The notes beneath the pieces are model-generated. The model was not told the origin of the DNA, did no database searches, and saw only the letters and a program-made list of their open reading frames with translations. Position numbers and translations under genes: made by a program. From Chamaea fasciata (Eukaryota > Chordata > Aves > Passeriformes > Sylviidae): 64,000 bases of DNA. Below, in pieces: positions 47,681 to 61,347 of the stretch. Location: NCBI GenBank assembly GCA_029207755.1, contig JARCOQ010000006.1, positions 21,798,890 through 21,862,889 of the forward strand. Direction: 5' to 3'. The stretch's first letter is position 1, and each line of letters begins with the position of its first letter.

Positions 47681-49396
47681 TACCATCTTATTCCAGAACA
47701 GGGAGAAAGCAATTCAAATGAGAAGGAAGATTAGGAACTTAAGTGGTGGAACACAAATAAATTTCAAATCCAAATCATAGCTTCTGCCAGTTCAATATTC
47801 AGCTGTTTGAAAAACTGAGAACATTTTTGACTGTGTGATTACTTCAAGTTTTCTAAAATACTTCCTTCCCACTCCATTAATGTGCACTTCATCATTTAAA
47901 AACAGGAATCTATAATTCAAGAGAAAATTTAACTTCTTCATGACATAAGGTATTAGCAGTTCCTTATTTGATATAGTCATGCACTGAAATGCAGAACGTA
48001 TGTTTACAAAAAGAGCTAAAAAGACCTTTTTTTTTAAACACAAAAACAAACCCCAACCAAAGAATCCTCGCAATATTAAGTTTCTTAGTCCAGACTTTTA
48101 ATCCGAAGAGGTAGTTTTATTTCTGCAATAAGACCTGCATTTCTAGCAGAGGTATGTGCCTGTGTGCTTTGCAGAAATACAGATTCTGCATTATTAATAA
48201 CACAAAAGCTTCCATTACCTGTCATACAGAATTTCAGTTTTCAACATTTTTCTGATAGCAGTGCTAATTTTCTGAAGAACCAAGACATTATTGATGCTCT
48301 CAGCATTTGAAAATGCATCTATCAGCACTGAAGTTAGCCATAAAACTGATATTAAAGGTCTACCTTTAGAAAAAGATCTACCTTTGTATTGTTGAACAAG
48401 ACCACATAAATCTAACCTGGCATTTCACAATTTCTTTAACCTTCTAACTGGGGAGACAAACACAAAAAGAATGTTACAACTAAAATGTGAAGCAGAAATA
48501 CACTTCTAAAGTTTTGCAGAAACTTAGGTGGTTATTCATTTCTGAGGAAGGTATTATCCCAAGACTGATCTAATGAGGAACGTTTCTTCAGTTGCATTCA
48601 TTTCACATAATACAGTGGCTGATTTTCTTCCTTACTCAAGAAATTGTTCTTCTGTTAGGCACAAAACCTGTTTAAATTGAACTGTGTTTTCAGCTTTTAA
48701 CATTTTTGATCATGAGTTATCCCCCACTCAAATGTCATTGGTTTGTGAGTTATGTCCTTCTAACAATGTTTCAGATAAATTACTGTATGAGAAAACAAGA
48801 AGAGACAAGAAGAGCAATGCTTAAATATTTTACTTGAAATAGGTGTAAATATATGAATTTATATATATCAGGATTTTCCAGCAACTAACTGGCACTTCCA
48901 GTAACTTTGGCACCTATCAACAAATTCTTTTTTACTCTAGAAATGCTTCAGACTAGTTTCTACAGAATGATTTCTCTTACACTTTTGTTTCAGTCTTTAT
49001 CTCTCCAAAGATTGCGCACTGCTGTATGTGTGTGCTTGCTACCCTTAGGAAAGATCTTCAGCCTTGCTAGTTCTGTAGCATTCATTAAAATACTATTCAG
49101 GATTCTCTACCTTTTATTTAGTTATCATTTTTACCTAAAAATTGGATTAAGCCATAAACCCATTAACAGTCAACAGTTAAAAATCTAATTGACTTAGAAA
49201 TACTGAAGCATCAGGATAAACTACTAAAGGCAAATTTTACTTGCAAACTGGTTCATTAATTTTTTCTATATGGGAAGAATTTTAAAGAAATTTTGGAATT
49301 AGAAATAATTAATAAATTTTCATTCAGGATGGTATTCCCTAGAGACCAATAAAATGACAGAGAGACATACTTTAAATAAATTAGAAAAAACAAACA

Positions 49397-49399
<3 letters not shown>
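47681..49399. other. Non-coding sequence
   Basis: No recognised gene or transposon. Frames at 47792-48073 (-) and 48907-49188 (+) are 93 codons each with no domain. Confidence 0.6.

Positions 49400-49472
<73 letters not shown>
49400..49472. repeat. Uninterrupted (TA)36 microsatellite
   Basis: Thirty-six perfect TA units preceded by a short CAAA/CAAACA run. It is self-complementary and could extrude a cruciform. The perfect length implies recent expansion and likely polymorphism. The minus-strand open frame of alternating Tyr-Ile here is only this repeat translated. Confidence 0.98.
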
Positions 49473-49474
<2 letters not shown>

Positions 49475-52400
49475 AAAAGCCCTAAATTTTCTCATTTGAA
49501 ATTTAAAATTTTATGTGGATTCAAGAAATATAAATTTTCCCTATTATGCATTGGCTTGAACAAAATCTGATGACAAAATTTTGCATGTTTTCAGTGTATC
49601 TTTATCAGCTTTATTTCTAATCTGTTGAATGAAAACATACATTTTCTTCATGCTAGTTATTTTTATTTTCCATTATTTTAATAAGAAATTTAAAATACAA
49701 AAACCCCAGGCCAACAAAAGAGAACTTTCCCCCAGGCCTCACAACATCACATTCATATATGGAACAAAATAAACTTATTCCCAGTATTTTTCCTCTCTTC
49801 CTCTTTGGAATATGATGCTTTAAATACTGAAACTGTATTATTAGTTTAACTTAAAACCCATGCACAAAAACACATATGTCACAGTGTATATCATCCTGCT
49901 AGCCAGAGTTAGCCACATCAAGAGTCCAGTGAGGAAAATCTTTGTAAAACTTCTGCAAAACAATTTAAAAATATAGTAACTCACCGTGTGACTTGGCATT
50001 GAACACCAAAGGGTTGATAAAGATCTTTCCCTTGCAAAAAAAAAGGGGTACTTGGATATTTTTTTTCCATCCTCCTTTGTTAAGAGTTACTTTGCTATTA
50101 TTTTGCATCCCTAAATGGCAGGAGGCAGCAGAGACTTCTGTTGGCCACATGAAACAAGTTGCAGGTGGAATCTGGGGAAGAAGGTGCAGGCAAGTATGTC
50201 TTGGATGTCCCAACTCCAGCTTCCTGCTGTCTACTGCTCACCCAAAGACAGAGACTCCTCTCCGAGAGTAAGTGGAAGAGGTAAGTACTTACTCTGCTTC
50301 ACAGACATTTCTCCTGAAAGAATAATATGACAGTCAGGTTAACTGGCCTCATGTACTGTAGTTGTGACAAGGAAAAGAAAAAGAGATGAGGGCTATACAG
50401 CTGACTAAGGATGGAAAGAAATCGTTCCTTACACTATAAGGTACTTACTCCAAGAATATTGCAATGTTCTATTCATAATCAACCGTAACTACAGGATTTC
50501 CCCAACACATTTCCTTTCTTCTTATTTACAAAAAAATCACAATGACATTGTCATCCACTTTGCATTCAATTGCCATTAATATTAAACAAATAGACTTTGA
50601 ATGTTAGGAAACTTTGATATAAAGAATTCTCCCGAGAAGAAGAGGGAACCCATTCAATGACTGGTGAATCTATCCCACAAGCTAGGTTTTCAGGTACTGG
50701 ATAGAAACAACAGGTTTTTACATATGATTTGAATCCTGGAGTGATTGGCAGGATGATTCAGAAAACTACTTGGGATAGCTGAACTATTTAAAAACAAAAC
50801 AAAGTCATTTGCAGACAAATAAAATGACATTAAAAATAAATATCAATTTTATGTTCAGACCCTTCAAGGATATACTTAGACCATTAACTGGTCGATTTCA
50901 ATGCTAAAAAAGCCTACTTTTACTTTGAAACTAAACATTCGTTTTCCCGGGAAGAAATCAAGCATATGCTTAAATTGAAACACTACATTGTCATCAGATG
51001 AGAAAAGCTTGAATTACCTTAGCCTTCATCTGACAAAATCTATTATTTCAAAATACTGCCTAAATTGAATGCAAGAATTAGTCAGAAAAACAGTTTAAAA
51101 CCTTGAATATGAGTACAGAATACCCTCTACAGTAAAATGCAAATATTAGCTTATAAATGTTAAATGTTTTTAAAAGTTACATTCAGTCAAATATATTTTT
51201 CATTGAAACTTATAATTTTAAATTTTGAAGGTTCACTGAAAACTTGAACCCAAATTTTTCCACTGGTAATCAGAAGTTCACAAATTAAAAATACAAAATT
51301 ACACAAAATGCAAAATCGCCTTACTAATTCTGTTTTCAAAAATTGCAATCACTACACAAACTATGCTTTTCACAATAAAATTTTGCAATCTCCTCTTGAG
51401 GAAGAAAAAATTGGAAAGGTTGTGGGAGAACAAAAACTACCATTTCTAGTTAAAACATTTGTGGTTTACAGCCAAACTTTAGAGTCAAAAAACCTGTTGA
51501 AAAAATAAATTACAACAAAGTTCTTTCACTTATGTTGAAAATATCATCTCACTAAAGATGGAAAAAACAGAAAACCTGAATCACTTCTGAATGATATGCA
51601 CTGGATGTAATTGTTTTACACAACCTGAAATCTTGATGGGTAACTGAAAGAACATTTGAGCATTAAAAAAGTTCTAACTTAAAGAGAATTAGTCCTTAAT
51701 TTATTCTCAAACAGACTTTGACAGGTCCTGTTGATAATTCTTGGTCACAGTTGCTGGTTCACATCATGCACACTAAGTGACACAACTAATGGGAAACTAT
51801 AAAGGAAATAATCTCCACTCATATTTCATGAAATTTATCTTCCATTTTTGCATAAATACATTGTCTTTGAAGAAAACACACAACTGTTATTGTGGGATTA
51901 CACAAAATTTCAGAATTTCCTACATAATGCATGCACAGTTATTGCACCGTTTTGCATCTTATTGCACATTGGCTCATATTTTCCAAGATAAAAATACATA
52001 TACACTTGATATACAAACATACACTGTATATTAAGTATCAGAAAGAATAATTGTGTGTTGAATCTCAGAATGAAGCTGTGGCTGTGAAATGGATATGGCC
52101 TGGGTTTACTGAGGAACTCCTGTAACTATTTGTTCATATTAACACACATTGCATTTCAACAAATATCTATTCTTTGTGATATGTAGAATATTCATCCCCA
52201 CCATTTTAAAACACATTGAAGTTACGCAGATTTACTCAGGAGAAAAAAAAAATGCATTAGCATGCTTCATGTCCACTTCAGCAGAACAATTTTCTAATCA
52301 TGTGTTAAAGGTATCATATGTCTTCATTCAGTTCTATGCAATAAATTCAAAAATAGATAAAACCACTCCAAACGTATTTCTAGGACATTATTTTCCATGG

Positions 52401-55400
52401 ATGGTGAGAAATCAGAGAAACCCTAAAACCTAACTGCAACATTTTCGGTATATTGAGAATTATGAAGTTTATCTGCTGTAGAGAGTTATGAAATACGTAT
52501 TTCTGGCATTTGACAAGTGTATGAGGAGGATCATAAATGTGCTTTTTTTTTTCAAAGTAGTAATAATTTTCTTTTGCACAGATTCTTTTCAAACAGACAC
52601 AGAACAAAAGAACTCCAGGAATCATAAGGCAAGTTCTAGTGCATGTCTCCCTTATGGCGTTGTAGGACAAACAGAAAACCTCTGACAAATACTGCCACAC
52701 AGTAGGAGATGAGTAATTGAAATATTTGCAAATGGTGAGATTGGTGTTTTTTCCTTATTTTTTGTAAACAGCCTAACCAGACAAGTAAATTAATAACATG
52801 CTAAGCTAAAATTCTTGCTGATGATTACCTGAGGTGATACCAAAACTATTTTCAAAATAAGGTGGACCTCAAATACTGCCTTCTTCCTCTTCAGATTAAC
52901 ACTTTGGATAAAATTTGGATCTTGGAATACTCAATAGGACGAGAAATGTCATCACATGGGCACATTTCAAAATTCCCTAGGCTGTCTGTAGCAGGTGAAA
53001 GTGTATTTTTAACTGATGCATGGAATAAAAAGTACATGAATAAAGAAAAATTCATTCTTCTTAGAAGCACTTTTACTTCTGTCCTAAAAAAATTGGTATT
53101 TGGTATGGATGCAGAGAAGCAAAAATCCCTGACAAAGGACATTATGCAAAACCTTGGATTTCCATATTCCGTCTATAAGCAGTGGTGCTCAGTAGGTATT
53201 TATGAAAGCCTTCACAAGGAGCCATAACCAAGAGATACTTCTCTCCCTCCCTCCTTTTTGGTCTTTGACAGCATTTACCCATCCATCATTTTCTTGTTTC
53301 TTTGAGAAGACAAATAAGTAGGCATTTTCAACCTCATCAAAAAGATTGATCTTCAGCCTGATCATCTAAAAGACCTTTTCCTAAATAATACAAACACAAG
53401 GTCCAGGCTGAAATCTGACAGAAGAATGACTGAATTGACAAGTGCAGCATATCAGGTAAGACCAACAGGCAGAATGGTTGTCCTAAAATCAGACTGGAGA
53501 GCTTCCAAATAGACAGGTCAGAAATCAAATCGAAACTAAGCTAAACCAAACCCGTGTACTGGCTAGAACACACAGGAAGAAAACTGATTTCAGAACTAGC
53601 TTTGAGCATGTTTAACCACATTACTGGAGACTCCACTAAAAGGCAGAAAAGGTATTATCTAAAAATTTTCATTGAAAGACATTTCAATTTTGACTGTCCC
53701 TGTTAGATTCTGGGTTTCAGACTACAGAATAGACTTTCATTCATTCATTTTTCTGAGGAAGTGATCTCTTCTCTTTGGTTATTTGAGACACTATATAGTT
53801 TAGTCTTTCTTAAACTAATATTTCTTCTGATGGTACTTAAGCTATGGAAGATAAAAACATGTGCTATTTTTTAACTCTGAGTAAAAGATTTTCATATAAA
53901 TCTGATTCATATCAGATGCTTAAAAATTGTGACACAGCAGACTCCTGGAGTTAAATGTTCTTATTTAACTGAGGGTTCCTCAATGTTATATGAATGTTAT
54001 TTTTTGTTTGTTTTCCTCTACCTTGCCACAATCACTTTGTTTAATGAGATGTGGCACTATGGCAAGTTCAAATCCCAGCTTATGGATTGCATGAAAGTAA
54101 CTGTCACTTGTAATCATTATCAGTAAGGGCTGGTCTGGGGGGTTTTTGTCTTATACACAGTGATAACATTTTGTTTGCCTGCTTCTATTATTCAGAGCGG
54201 GTAACTTAAAGTTTTGATAGTGCAGTTCATGATAATGCCCAGAGACATTTAGAGAATTCCATTCAAGGAAAACTCAATGATTATTTATTTGTCACTAATT
54301 TATTCATGTACTGAGGCAAAGAGCATGCTTAAGGAAAAAGAGAATAATTTTCCATTTTTATTTCTAAAGGGTTGTAAAAGTCTCTTAAATCAAACACTAT
54401 CTTCATAACAATCTCACTTAAACTTCATACTGCTAACTAAATTATAACTTGAGATCACTAGACTATTTAGGACATAATAAAAAGAGGAAATATACAGCTT
54501 TCAGCTCATTATGAAATTTCTCATTATCCTGGCTTTGTTTAGGACAATTGCTTGAATATGCATTTAGGACAGGCAGAAAGCCAACTATTTGTCCCTTAAA
54601 CTGAATAGGGACTTTGGCAAACTCCACCCTTCGCAGCAAATGAGTTTTCAGAAATAGCCATTCTCCTTTGAGCAGACTAACTGGTACAGTGCCAAATTTG
54701 ATACATCCTGGAAGAGAGTGAGAGGCAAGGGCAGGGGGAGGGCAGGAAGTGCAGAGAGGACAAAACCAGCAAGAAAGATAGATAAATTAAAGCAAGCATA
54801 AAAAGTCTTCAGAGAAATTCAGAAGATAATATGCCAGATAAAGGAGGCAGCAAGACAGAAGAACAGTGTAGACTAGCACAAAAAACGTTCACTTTATATG
54901 TTGTCCATCAGTTAGCGTGCTTGCACCACAGTGCCTGAATCCTTCCACTCTAAAAGTGGGTTTGCAGTTTCCTACATCTTTGGCAACTTTTTACTCTACA
55001 GAGTGAAACCCTCCACTTTGAACGCTTTTTTTTTGAGTCTGTATCCATACCTTCACTGGGCCTCTTTCTCCTATCCTGTTGATTATCATAAAAAGATTTG
55101 AAACACAATAATACAATACAAGCCTTCTTGCATTCAAAAATTGCTAAAATTAGGCTCTTACAAAATAAGCTTCCATCTCCTTTACTATGAAGATTTCAGC
55201 CTTCTACAAAGGGGCTAAAAAGAGTCAGATATTTTTCAAGTTTGGAAGAGAAATGTTTGTGCTTTTATCCCTCCTTTTAAGATATCACCAACTTACAGGC
55301 AATCTATAAGGAGATTTACACTCTTATGTGCACAAGACACATTTTTTAAAATTAAGAGACCTCCAACTTTATTCCTGCAGTGTATGTTCCAGCTTCTCTG

Positions 55401-56104
55401 CAGGTATCTATATATGACCATTCCATCCTAAGAGTTTTCCAGCCCAGGCTTGTGGGGACCTAAGATGCCCTTGTCAATAGCCTGCCTTGGCTCTGTGGGG
55501 CCTTCATCAATGGCCTCTCTCTACTGATGTCAAGTGCTGAACTACACCACTGGATATCAGGGAGAGGACAGACCTTCTGTAGTTCCTTCCATGATGCATA
55601 CACAGTGCCCTTCAGGCCGCACAAAAGAGGGTCTGTCTGTGAAGTCTGTCTATAAAAGGTGAGATGCTAGAAGGATTAAGAGCTGTAGGCACTAAAGAGC
55701 CAGGGTTACAGAGAGAGCAGCTAGTGAGTGCAGAAAGGAAAAGAGAAAAAATTAGTCAAGAACAAAAGAGTGGAAGGAAGATGAGGCAAATGAGTGCACA
55801 GCAGCAAACCATCTCTAGCTACACACTCAGTATCCAATACTAACCGTTTGCATTCAAAATTCCTAAGAAAGTCTATTCATGAACTTATAGTTAATAACTG
55901 ATCCATTTCGGTTTTCCTTCTCCAAACAAAAGTAACATCTATGGGCCAGGGACCTAACTGAACATGTTATGCATCGTATAATTCCACGGAAATATTTCTC
56001 CTTCTAACTCTCCATACTCTTTTCTATGACCTCATACATTATTTTTAAAGCAGACTAGAGAAGAAATCCTAAAACTTAGGCCTAGCAGAAAAGATAGTGC
56101 ATCA
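49473..56104. other. Non-coding sequence, about 6.6 kb
   Basis: No recognised transposon. Two places were read as possible exons: 50122-50278, which ends at a strong donor-like AGAG|GTAAGT, and 52894-53227, an open stretch following a TTCTTCCTCTTCAG acceptor-like tract. Neither peptide has a recognisable domain. A purine tract with several G runs lies at 54728-54745. A GC-richer block at 55380-55680 contains TATAAAAG at 55651 and may be an eroded LTR or other repeat. Confidence 0.55.
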
Positions 56105-56294
56105 TTTTACACTGGAATGGTTGCCCAGAGAAGTTCTTGATACCCCAAACCTTGGAACTGTTTAAGCCTAGGCTGGATGGAGCTCTGAGAAACCTGGTCT
56201 AGTGGGAGGTGTTTCTGCCTGTTGGAGGGAAGGAGGGTTCAAACAACAGGAACTCTAAGGTCCCTTCCAAAGCAAACCATTTTGTGATTCTAAG
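56105..56294 (+). mobile_element. CR1 LINE 3' tail fragment
   Basis: About 190 bp of CR1 3' UTR in the plus orientation: CACTGGAATGGTTGCCCAG then AGAAGTTCTTGATACCCCA, GTTTAAGCCTAGGCTGGATG then GAGCTCTGAGAAACCTGG, TCTAGTGGGAGGTGTTTCTG, AAGGTCCCTTCCAAAGCAAA, and the tail ATTTTGTGATTCTAAG. Severely 5'-truncated, like most CR1 copies. Confidence 0.93.
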
Positions 56295-59200
56295 AGTTAG
56301 TAGCTTTTTCAAAGATATTATAATGAATCTTACTCGACCCATCTGTGTAATGAGACCAAAAAAAGTTTGGTAAATTTTCTCCTGTTATTTTCCAAAAAAA
56401 ATTTTTTTTTTTTGATCTTAAAAATTTGCATATGTCTTTTCTTAGACTATGAAGGTGAATCAAATGATTTGGCTACAGAGTCCTGTTCAATTTTCTGTTT
56501 ACTGTGCACAGACACAATGTCACTGGCTCACAGTCAAACAGGCAGTCTGAAAATTGTATTAAATATACAGCTTTCCAAAACCTGTGCTCATCCAAATTCA
56601 ATTTCTGAAATCTAATATGGTTTTGTCTCTCAGTTTCTTTTTAAAAACCTAATGAAATGTTACATAGAAGCAGTAGAATATTGTAGAATGAAGTCATTAC
56701 AATATTCAGGATAAGATACAAATTCAAAAGATTCAGCCACAATGCAGATTAAACTCTCACCTCATTTTTACACTGCACTTAGAGTGTAAATAAATATAAG
56801 ATATAATATTAATACAAATAATAAATATAATACATTAACTGTTGGGTTTTTGTTTTCTTTTTCTCTGAGGGCATAGATGAAGTACAAGTGTACTTGCTGC
56901 TCAATCATGTGTATTTTTAACTGTTAAATGGATCAATATTCCTGCCCTGTTTAATGCCCCCCTTTTCTTCCTTCACTAGCAAAACAGGCCTTAAAAGTTG
57001 CAAATTATTTAGTGTAGAAGGATGTATGGGAAAAGGACATACTAATCCACATTACTGGAGTAGTGAAGCAGGGTTACCAATCTCAAGAGGAAAATGGTAG
57101 CAGAAAGGAAGAACAGTGACCTTTATCACTGCTAGTGTGTCGCAGGGTGACAAAAGGCACTCTCCCATGTGCTGCAGCAGGATCACACCCAGCCTCAGGA
57201 GATGTGTGATTAAGAATAGGGAATGAAGCTGCACATTTTGCAAGTGAGGGGAGAATAGAGGGTGGAGCCAATGACCATGTACATTCCCTTCCACAGATCT
57301 ATATTTAGACCTCAGCATTCTACCTCTATCACAAAGCACATAAAATCCACAGAGAAGTATGCTGGGGATTACGCACCATCAAAAGCCTTATGGATGGCCC
57401 TCCAAATTAATAAAAGGTAGGGAAGAATCCCTGTGGATGACTGAAAGAGATAACTGCTAAAGCACAGCACTGAGGCTAATCAGAAAGAAGCTCAAAGCAA
57501 TTGGTCAGTTGAGCTTGACAGACCAATGTGGATTTTACTGGCTGACATCTCTCAATCATAATCTTACAGTTTCTAGGCAGAAAAATCTGGTCACATGAAA
57601 TAGCCATTTCCTAGCATCTAATCAGCCTGTAAAGATCAGTAACAACTATAGGCAGAGATTTGTCTATGAAAGACAATTTCATGTGCTATGCAGAGCTAGT
57701 ATAGTTCATTGGTTTAATTCTGTATCTGTTTAGGCTGCTGATCTCTGTTGCTTCTTTATACAGTAGCCTTTATTTTATCCCATTGCTGTAAAAACAGTCT
57801 TTCAAAATGCTTTAAACAATCATTTAACAAGAACAAGGTATATTTATTGGCCTAGAAGCATACCTACAGAGCATATGCCAAGGCTATTTATGGTTGAATA
57901 TCATGTCACCAAATTGCCTGAATAAGTGGTAATAACATGCCATTACTAGTAATAACGTGCCAATCTACAGTTCTTCCTAGCCAGAAAGAAACAGCTGAAA
58001 TTGCGCATCATATATATACTCTCTAATATAAAAAGTGGAAAGTCAAATACCTAAAGACATAAAGATGTAACTGACAGTTCAAATATTAGTGGATATGCTG
58101 CAAAATGAAACAAAATTAAAAGCAAAAAATAATGCAATGGCAGAAAATGAAGTCATTGTCATAATAAAATTTGCATGTGTATAAAAATTCACATTCAAAC
58201 TGAGCCTGAGAATTTTAAATTCCTTGCAGAATCTTGCACAGATTTGTTTTCAGGGTCCTGCTCTTCCTGTTACTGTGGGGCAAAGATTGCCCCAGTTAGT
58301 CGCTGTGGTCAGGAGCAAATCAGGATGACAAAGCCATTTTGCTTTCAGCTGGTTTACTAAACATGCCTGGGCAATTCTTACCTAAAGCATACAATTCCTC
58401 AGAGTCCCAAGGAAAAGTGGAGAACCTGACAATGATTGCTCAGAGGAAAAGGGACAGCAGCAGCACTGGTTCAGGTATAAGAATTACTGAGAACCCTGAT
58501 AATGCCAGAAGAGTTGCTCCATCTTCAGAAAACAACAATAATGTATCAGAACTGAGGCCTTCAGCAAGCAATCAAACCATTTAAGACCCTAACTGCCCTG
58601 CAAAGTGTTGTGAGGAGTCTGAATTCAACAGCCAATATTTTGTACCCTGCAGAAAGTCAAATACAGCAGTGAGAGGGCTTACAGTGGAACTTCATATTTC
58701 ATTAGGTTCAGCATTTGGTGATGGTTATTTCAGCTGTTTGGTCCTTCCTCTTAGTGTATTCAGAGTTCTTTCCCCAAGAAAAAGGAAAGAAATTTCTTCA
58801 TCTACAGCAGACAGCCCTGGCTATTATTTATACTCTAGAGCAGGAGAGGCAGCTCAGACCTGATGCTGCTCCATAGCAGAGTAACAGAGAAGCATCCAAT
58901 CAATAGCTTTGTCTTCTATATAAAATGAATTTAGCTGTGCCCTTTGCATACTCACAGGTCTCCACCACACCTCAAAACCATCAAAAGGTTTCTTATTTCC
59001 AGCCCCTAAATAGAACAGCCAATAAAGGCCAGTGTCTTTATTAGGGAAGTATATGAAAGCAAAGTATATGAAGCACTTTAGCCCAAAAACTAAACCAGAC
59101 TGGCATAATATGCTGAGGATAGTTCACAAAACATCACACTGCTGAAGAGAATTCACCTCCCAGTGCTCTTCTCAACACACACCACACAGAAATGGAGTCA

Positions 59201-60033
59201 CTGCCAGAGTGCAGCCAGAACACCCCAGGAAACCATTTCATCTACTAAAACATACATAGAAGTAGCATCCACAGTTTAAAAATACAGTGTAAAAGCTAAT
59301 CGTGAATTTTAGGGATGTTAGCTATAGTATCCTAACCAACAGAAGTTATTTTATAACAACAGATATAATACATTGAGTATTTGGATTAATTTCGCTTCTG
59401 TATTTAGAATTGTTACAGGTCTGCACCATGAGCACCCATGACCAGGTCTGAGTTTGCTCTGTCAATGGTTTCAGGGTACTGAGATGCTTTGCTCTCTGAG
59501 CATTTATATGGTAAACAGAAATCAGATATCAATGTTGATAAGACAGAATTATCATTAAAGTTTTGCAATAAGTATGCATAATGTAGCAATGTGCATAAAC
59601 AGTCTTAAAATATGTATTTTAAAAAAGAATATGAACATTTTTCTTAAATAGTCACAAGAAAAAAAATCTTAGGGAACAGATTGGATATTTTTGTTGAGGC
59701 TTCAAGAAAGAGGCAGAAAACAAAAAAAAAACTTTCAGAATCCATCACTCAAAAAGCTATAAACAAAATTGTTGACAGATATAAAAGGTCAAAACATGTT
59801 TTCTGAGAACAGAAAAAAATTATTCAACTGACCAAGACAAAAGATTAAAATGCAAAGATATCCTTGTGGAAGCAGAGTTCACTCCACCATTTCAGAGCAT
59901 ATTGCCACATCTCTGCTCTTATACTGGGAAGACAAAAATCCAGCATATTTTAAATAAATTGCATTTGGCTTAAGAAAGAGAGGAAAATAAATGTAATAAC
60001 AACTCCAGAATATCAGATTTACATCTGTGAAAA
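56295..60033. other. Non-coding sequence, about 3.7 kb
   Basis: No recognised gene or transposon. The frames 58339-58584 (+, 81 codons, polar and low complexity) and 57052-57339 (-, 95 codons) give no domain. A 20-bp-period duplication lies near 57928-57964 (GTAATAACATGCCAT and GTAATAACGTGCCAA). Confidence 0.6.
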
Positions 60034-60423
60034 TTTTCATGAGCATGTAGGCTGAGATAGGCAAGAAGTTTGAAGGGGACACAGGCAGGACAGCTTATCT
60101 GATTTAGCCAAAGGGATGTTCTGCACCATGAAACATCATGAACAATAATAAAAATTTGGGTAGAAGAAGAAAGGAGGAGTCCTTCCACATTGGTCATTCC
60201 TCAGGGCATTGTCCCATTTATGGGAGGTGGTGGGTGGCTGCCTTTGCCTTACTTGAGGTTTTTCCACCCTTTTGTTCACTTGTTTAAATGTCTTTATCTC
60301 AACCCAGAGGTTTTCTCCCTTTTACCATTCCTATCATGTCCACTGTTGTCTTGGAAAGGTGGGGTAGGGAGGAACAAATGGCTCTGTGAGCACCTGCCTG
60401 CTGGCTGGAGTCAATACACAACA
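60034..60423 (+). mobile_element. Diverged avian ERV LTR fragment (3' two-thirds)
   Basis: About 390 bp alignable by eye with a widespread avian LTR: GCAAGAAGTTTGAAGGGGAC then ACAGGCAGGACAGCT, GCCAAAGGGATGTTCTGCAC then CATGAAACATCATG (where the family has CCATACCATGTGACGTCATG), an eroded TATA area (AATAATAAAAA), and GTCTTTATCTCAACCCAGAG then GTTTTCTCCC. It ends GGCTGGAGTCAATACACAACA, matching the family end GGCTGGGGTTAAACCACGACA. The 5' part of U3 is missing or unreadable. No internal retroviral genes follow. It is more diverged than the LTR at 61153 and of a different family. Short open frames across it are accidental. Confidence 0.78.
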
Positions 60424-61152
60424 CAGGAGAACATAGATACACCTTGTCTCCCTATACATTTTAGTAAAGCTCATTGAAATAATTTTTTTATTATGCAGTC
60501 ATGCAGGAAACACAAAGATCTCAAACATTTTTTACTATTTTTCTATTTTTTCTTCTTTTATTTAGTGATGGGGTGTTTTAAGAATTGTTGTACAATTCTG
60601 TAAGGTCATTATTAAGTATATACATGTGATACATTTAAGTTTAAAAAAATTAAACAAACAATTTATCATGAAAAATGTTTTCATTGAACTAGATATACTT
60701 CTTTTCAGCCACTGTGGGTCAATTTTCTGTTGCATTCCCCAAGGCAAGGTCTCAGAGGTTTCTGATTTTCCTTTCCCCTGGCTCCAGTGATATTCTGTAC
60801 CACACCCTAGCCACTTGAGTTTCCAAACTAGAGACTCACAGGCAGCTAAGAAGTTAAATTTATTTTTGATCCTATATATTGAAATTTACCTAATCAGATG
60901 TAGGATTGGAAAATTATTTATTTTTGAAACAATAATGCTCACATTCACCTCATCAGACTGCCAGTTTTCAGTTCATGTGAATGGGCAGGTAGGAATGACC
61001 TATAGACAAGATAATATTAAAATCAAGACTTCAATTTAAAAAAAATAATCATGAACCAGAAAATCACTTTTATTTGCTCTTATTTATAATTAAGGTGCCA
61101 AAATCCAGAACTCGTTTTTGTAAATAGCACAACACAACCTTTACTTACACAT
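60424..61152. other. Spacer between two LTRs, no retroviral genes
   Basis: About 730 bp of AT-rich sequence with no gag, pro, pol or env reading and no primer-binding site recognised. Because the flanking LTRs are from different families, this is host sequence between independent insertions, not the inside of a provirus. Confidence 0.7.
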
Positions 61153-61283
61153 TGTCCTGGGTTGTAGTATAGGATGTGCACAAGGTGTTTTATCACCATC
61201 TTCATGAACTGTTGAATCCAGGTGGGGCAGTGTTTTCCCAGACCCCCTCCCTTCTGTTAATGGCCCATCAAATGCCTTGCCCA

Positions 61284-61290
61284 TGACTCA
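61284..61290 (+). promoter_or_regulatory. AP-1-like site TGACTCA (copy 1)
   Basis: Exact AP-1 core in an ATGACTCAT context, in the first copy of the U3 duplication, about 119 bp upstream of the TATA box. Binding is inferred. Confidence 0.5.
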
Positions 61291-61292
61291 TA

Positions 61293-61315
61293 GATAACTC
61301 CCTCCGGGAGTTATC
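61293..61315. repeat. Perfect 10-bp inverted repeat with 3-nt loop
   Basis: GATAACTCCC (61293-61302), loop TCC, then GGGAGTTATC (61306-61315). It lies just after the first AP-1 site and is not shared by the second duplicated unit. It may be a family feature or a protein-binding palindrome. Confidence 0.85.
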
Positions 61316-61347
61316 TCTGTTTAATAGGCCATCAAGGACCCCCTGCA

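Noticed and set aside
49256..49495. Minus-strand frame with a long Tyr-Ile repeat
   Set aside because: It is only the TA microsatellite translated.
52862..53227. A 121-codon open frame on the plus strand, preceded by an acceptor-like TTCTTCCTCTTCAG
   Set aside because: No recognisable domain, only a weak donor-like site nearby, and similar or longer frames occur by chance elsewhere in the window on both strands.
54728..54745. G-run cluster as a G-quadruplex
   Set aside because: Only three runs of three or more Gs; at best a two-tetrad structure, which is common by chance in purine tracts.
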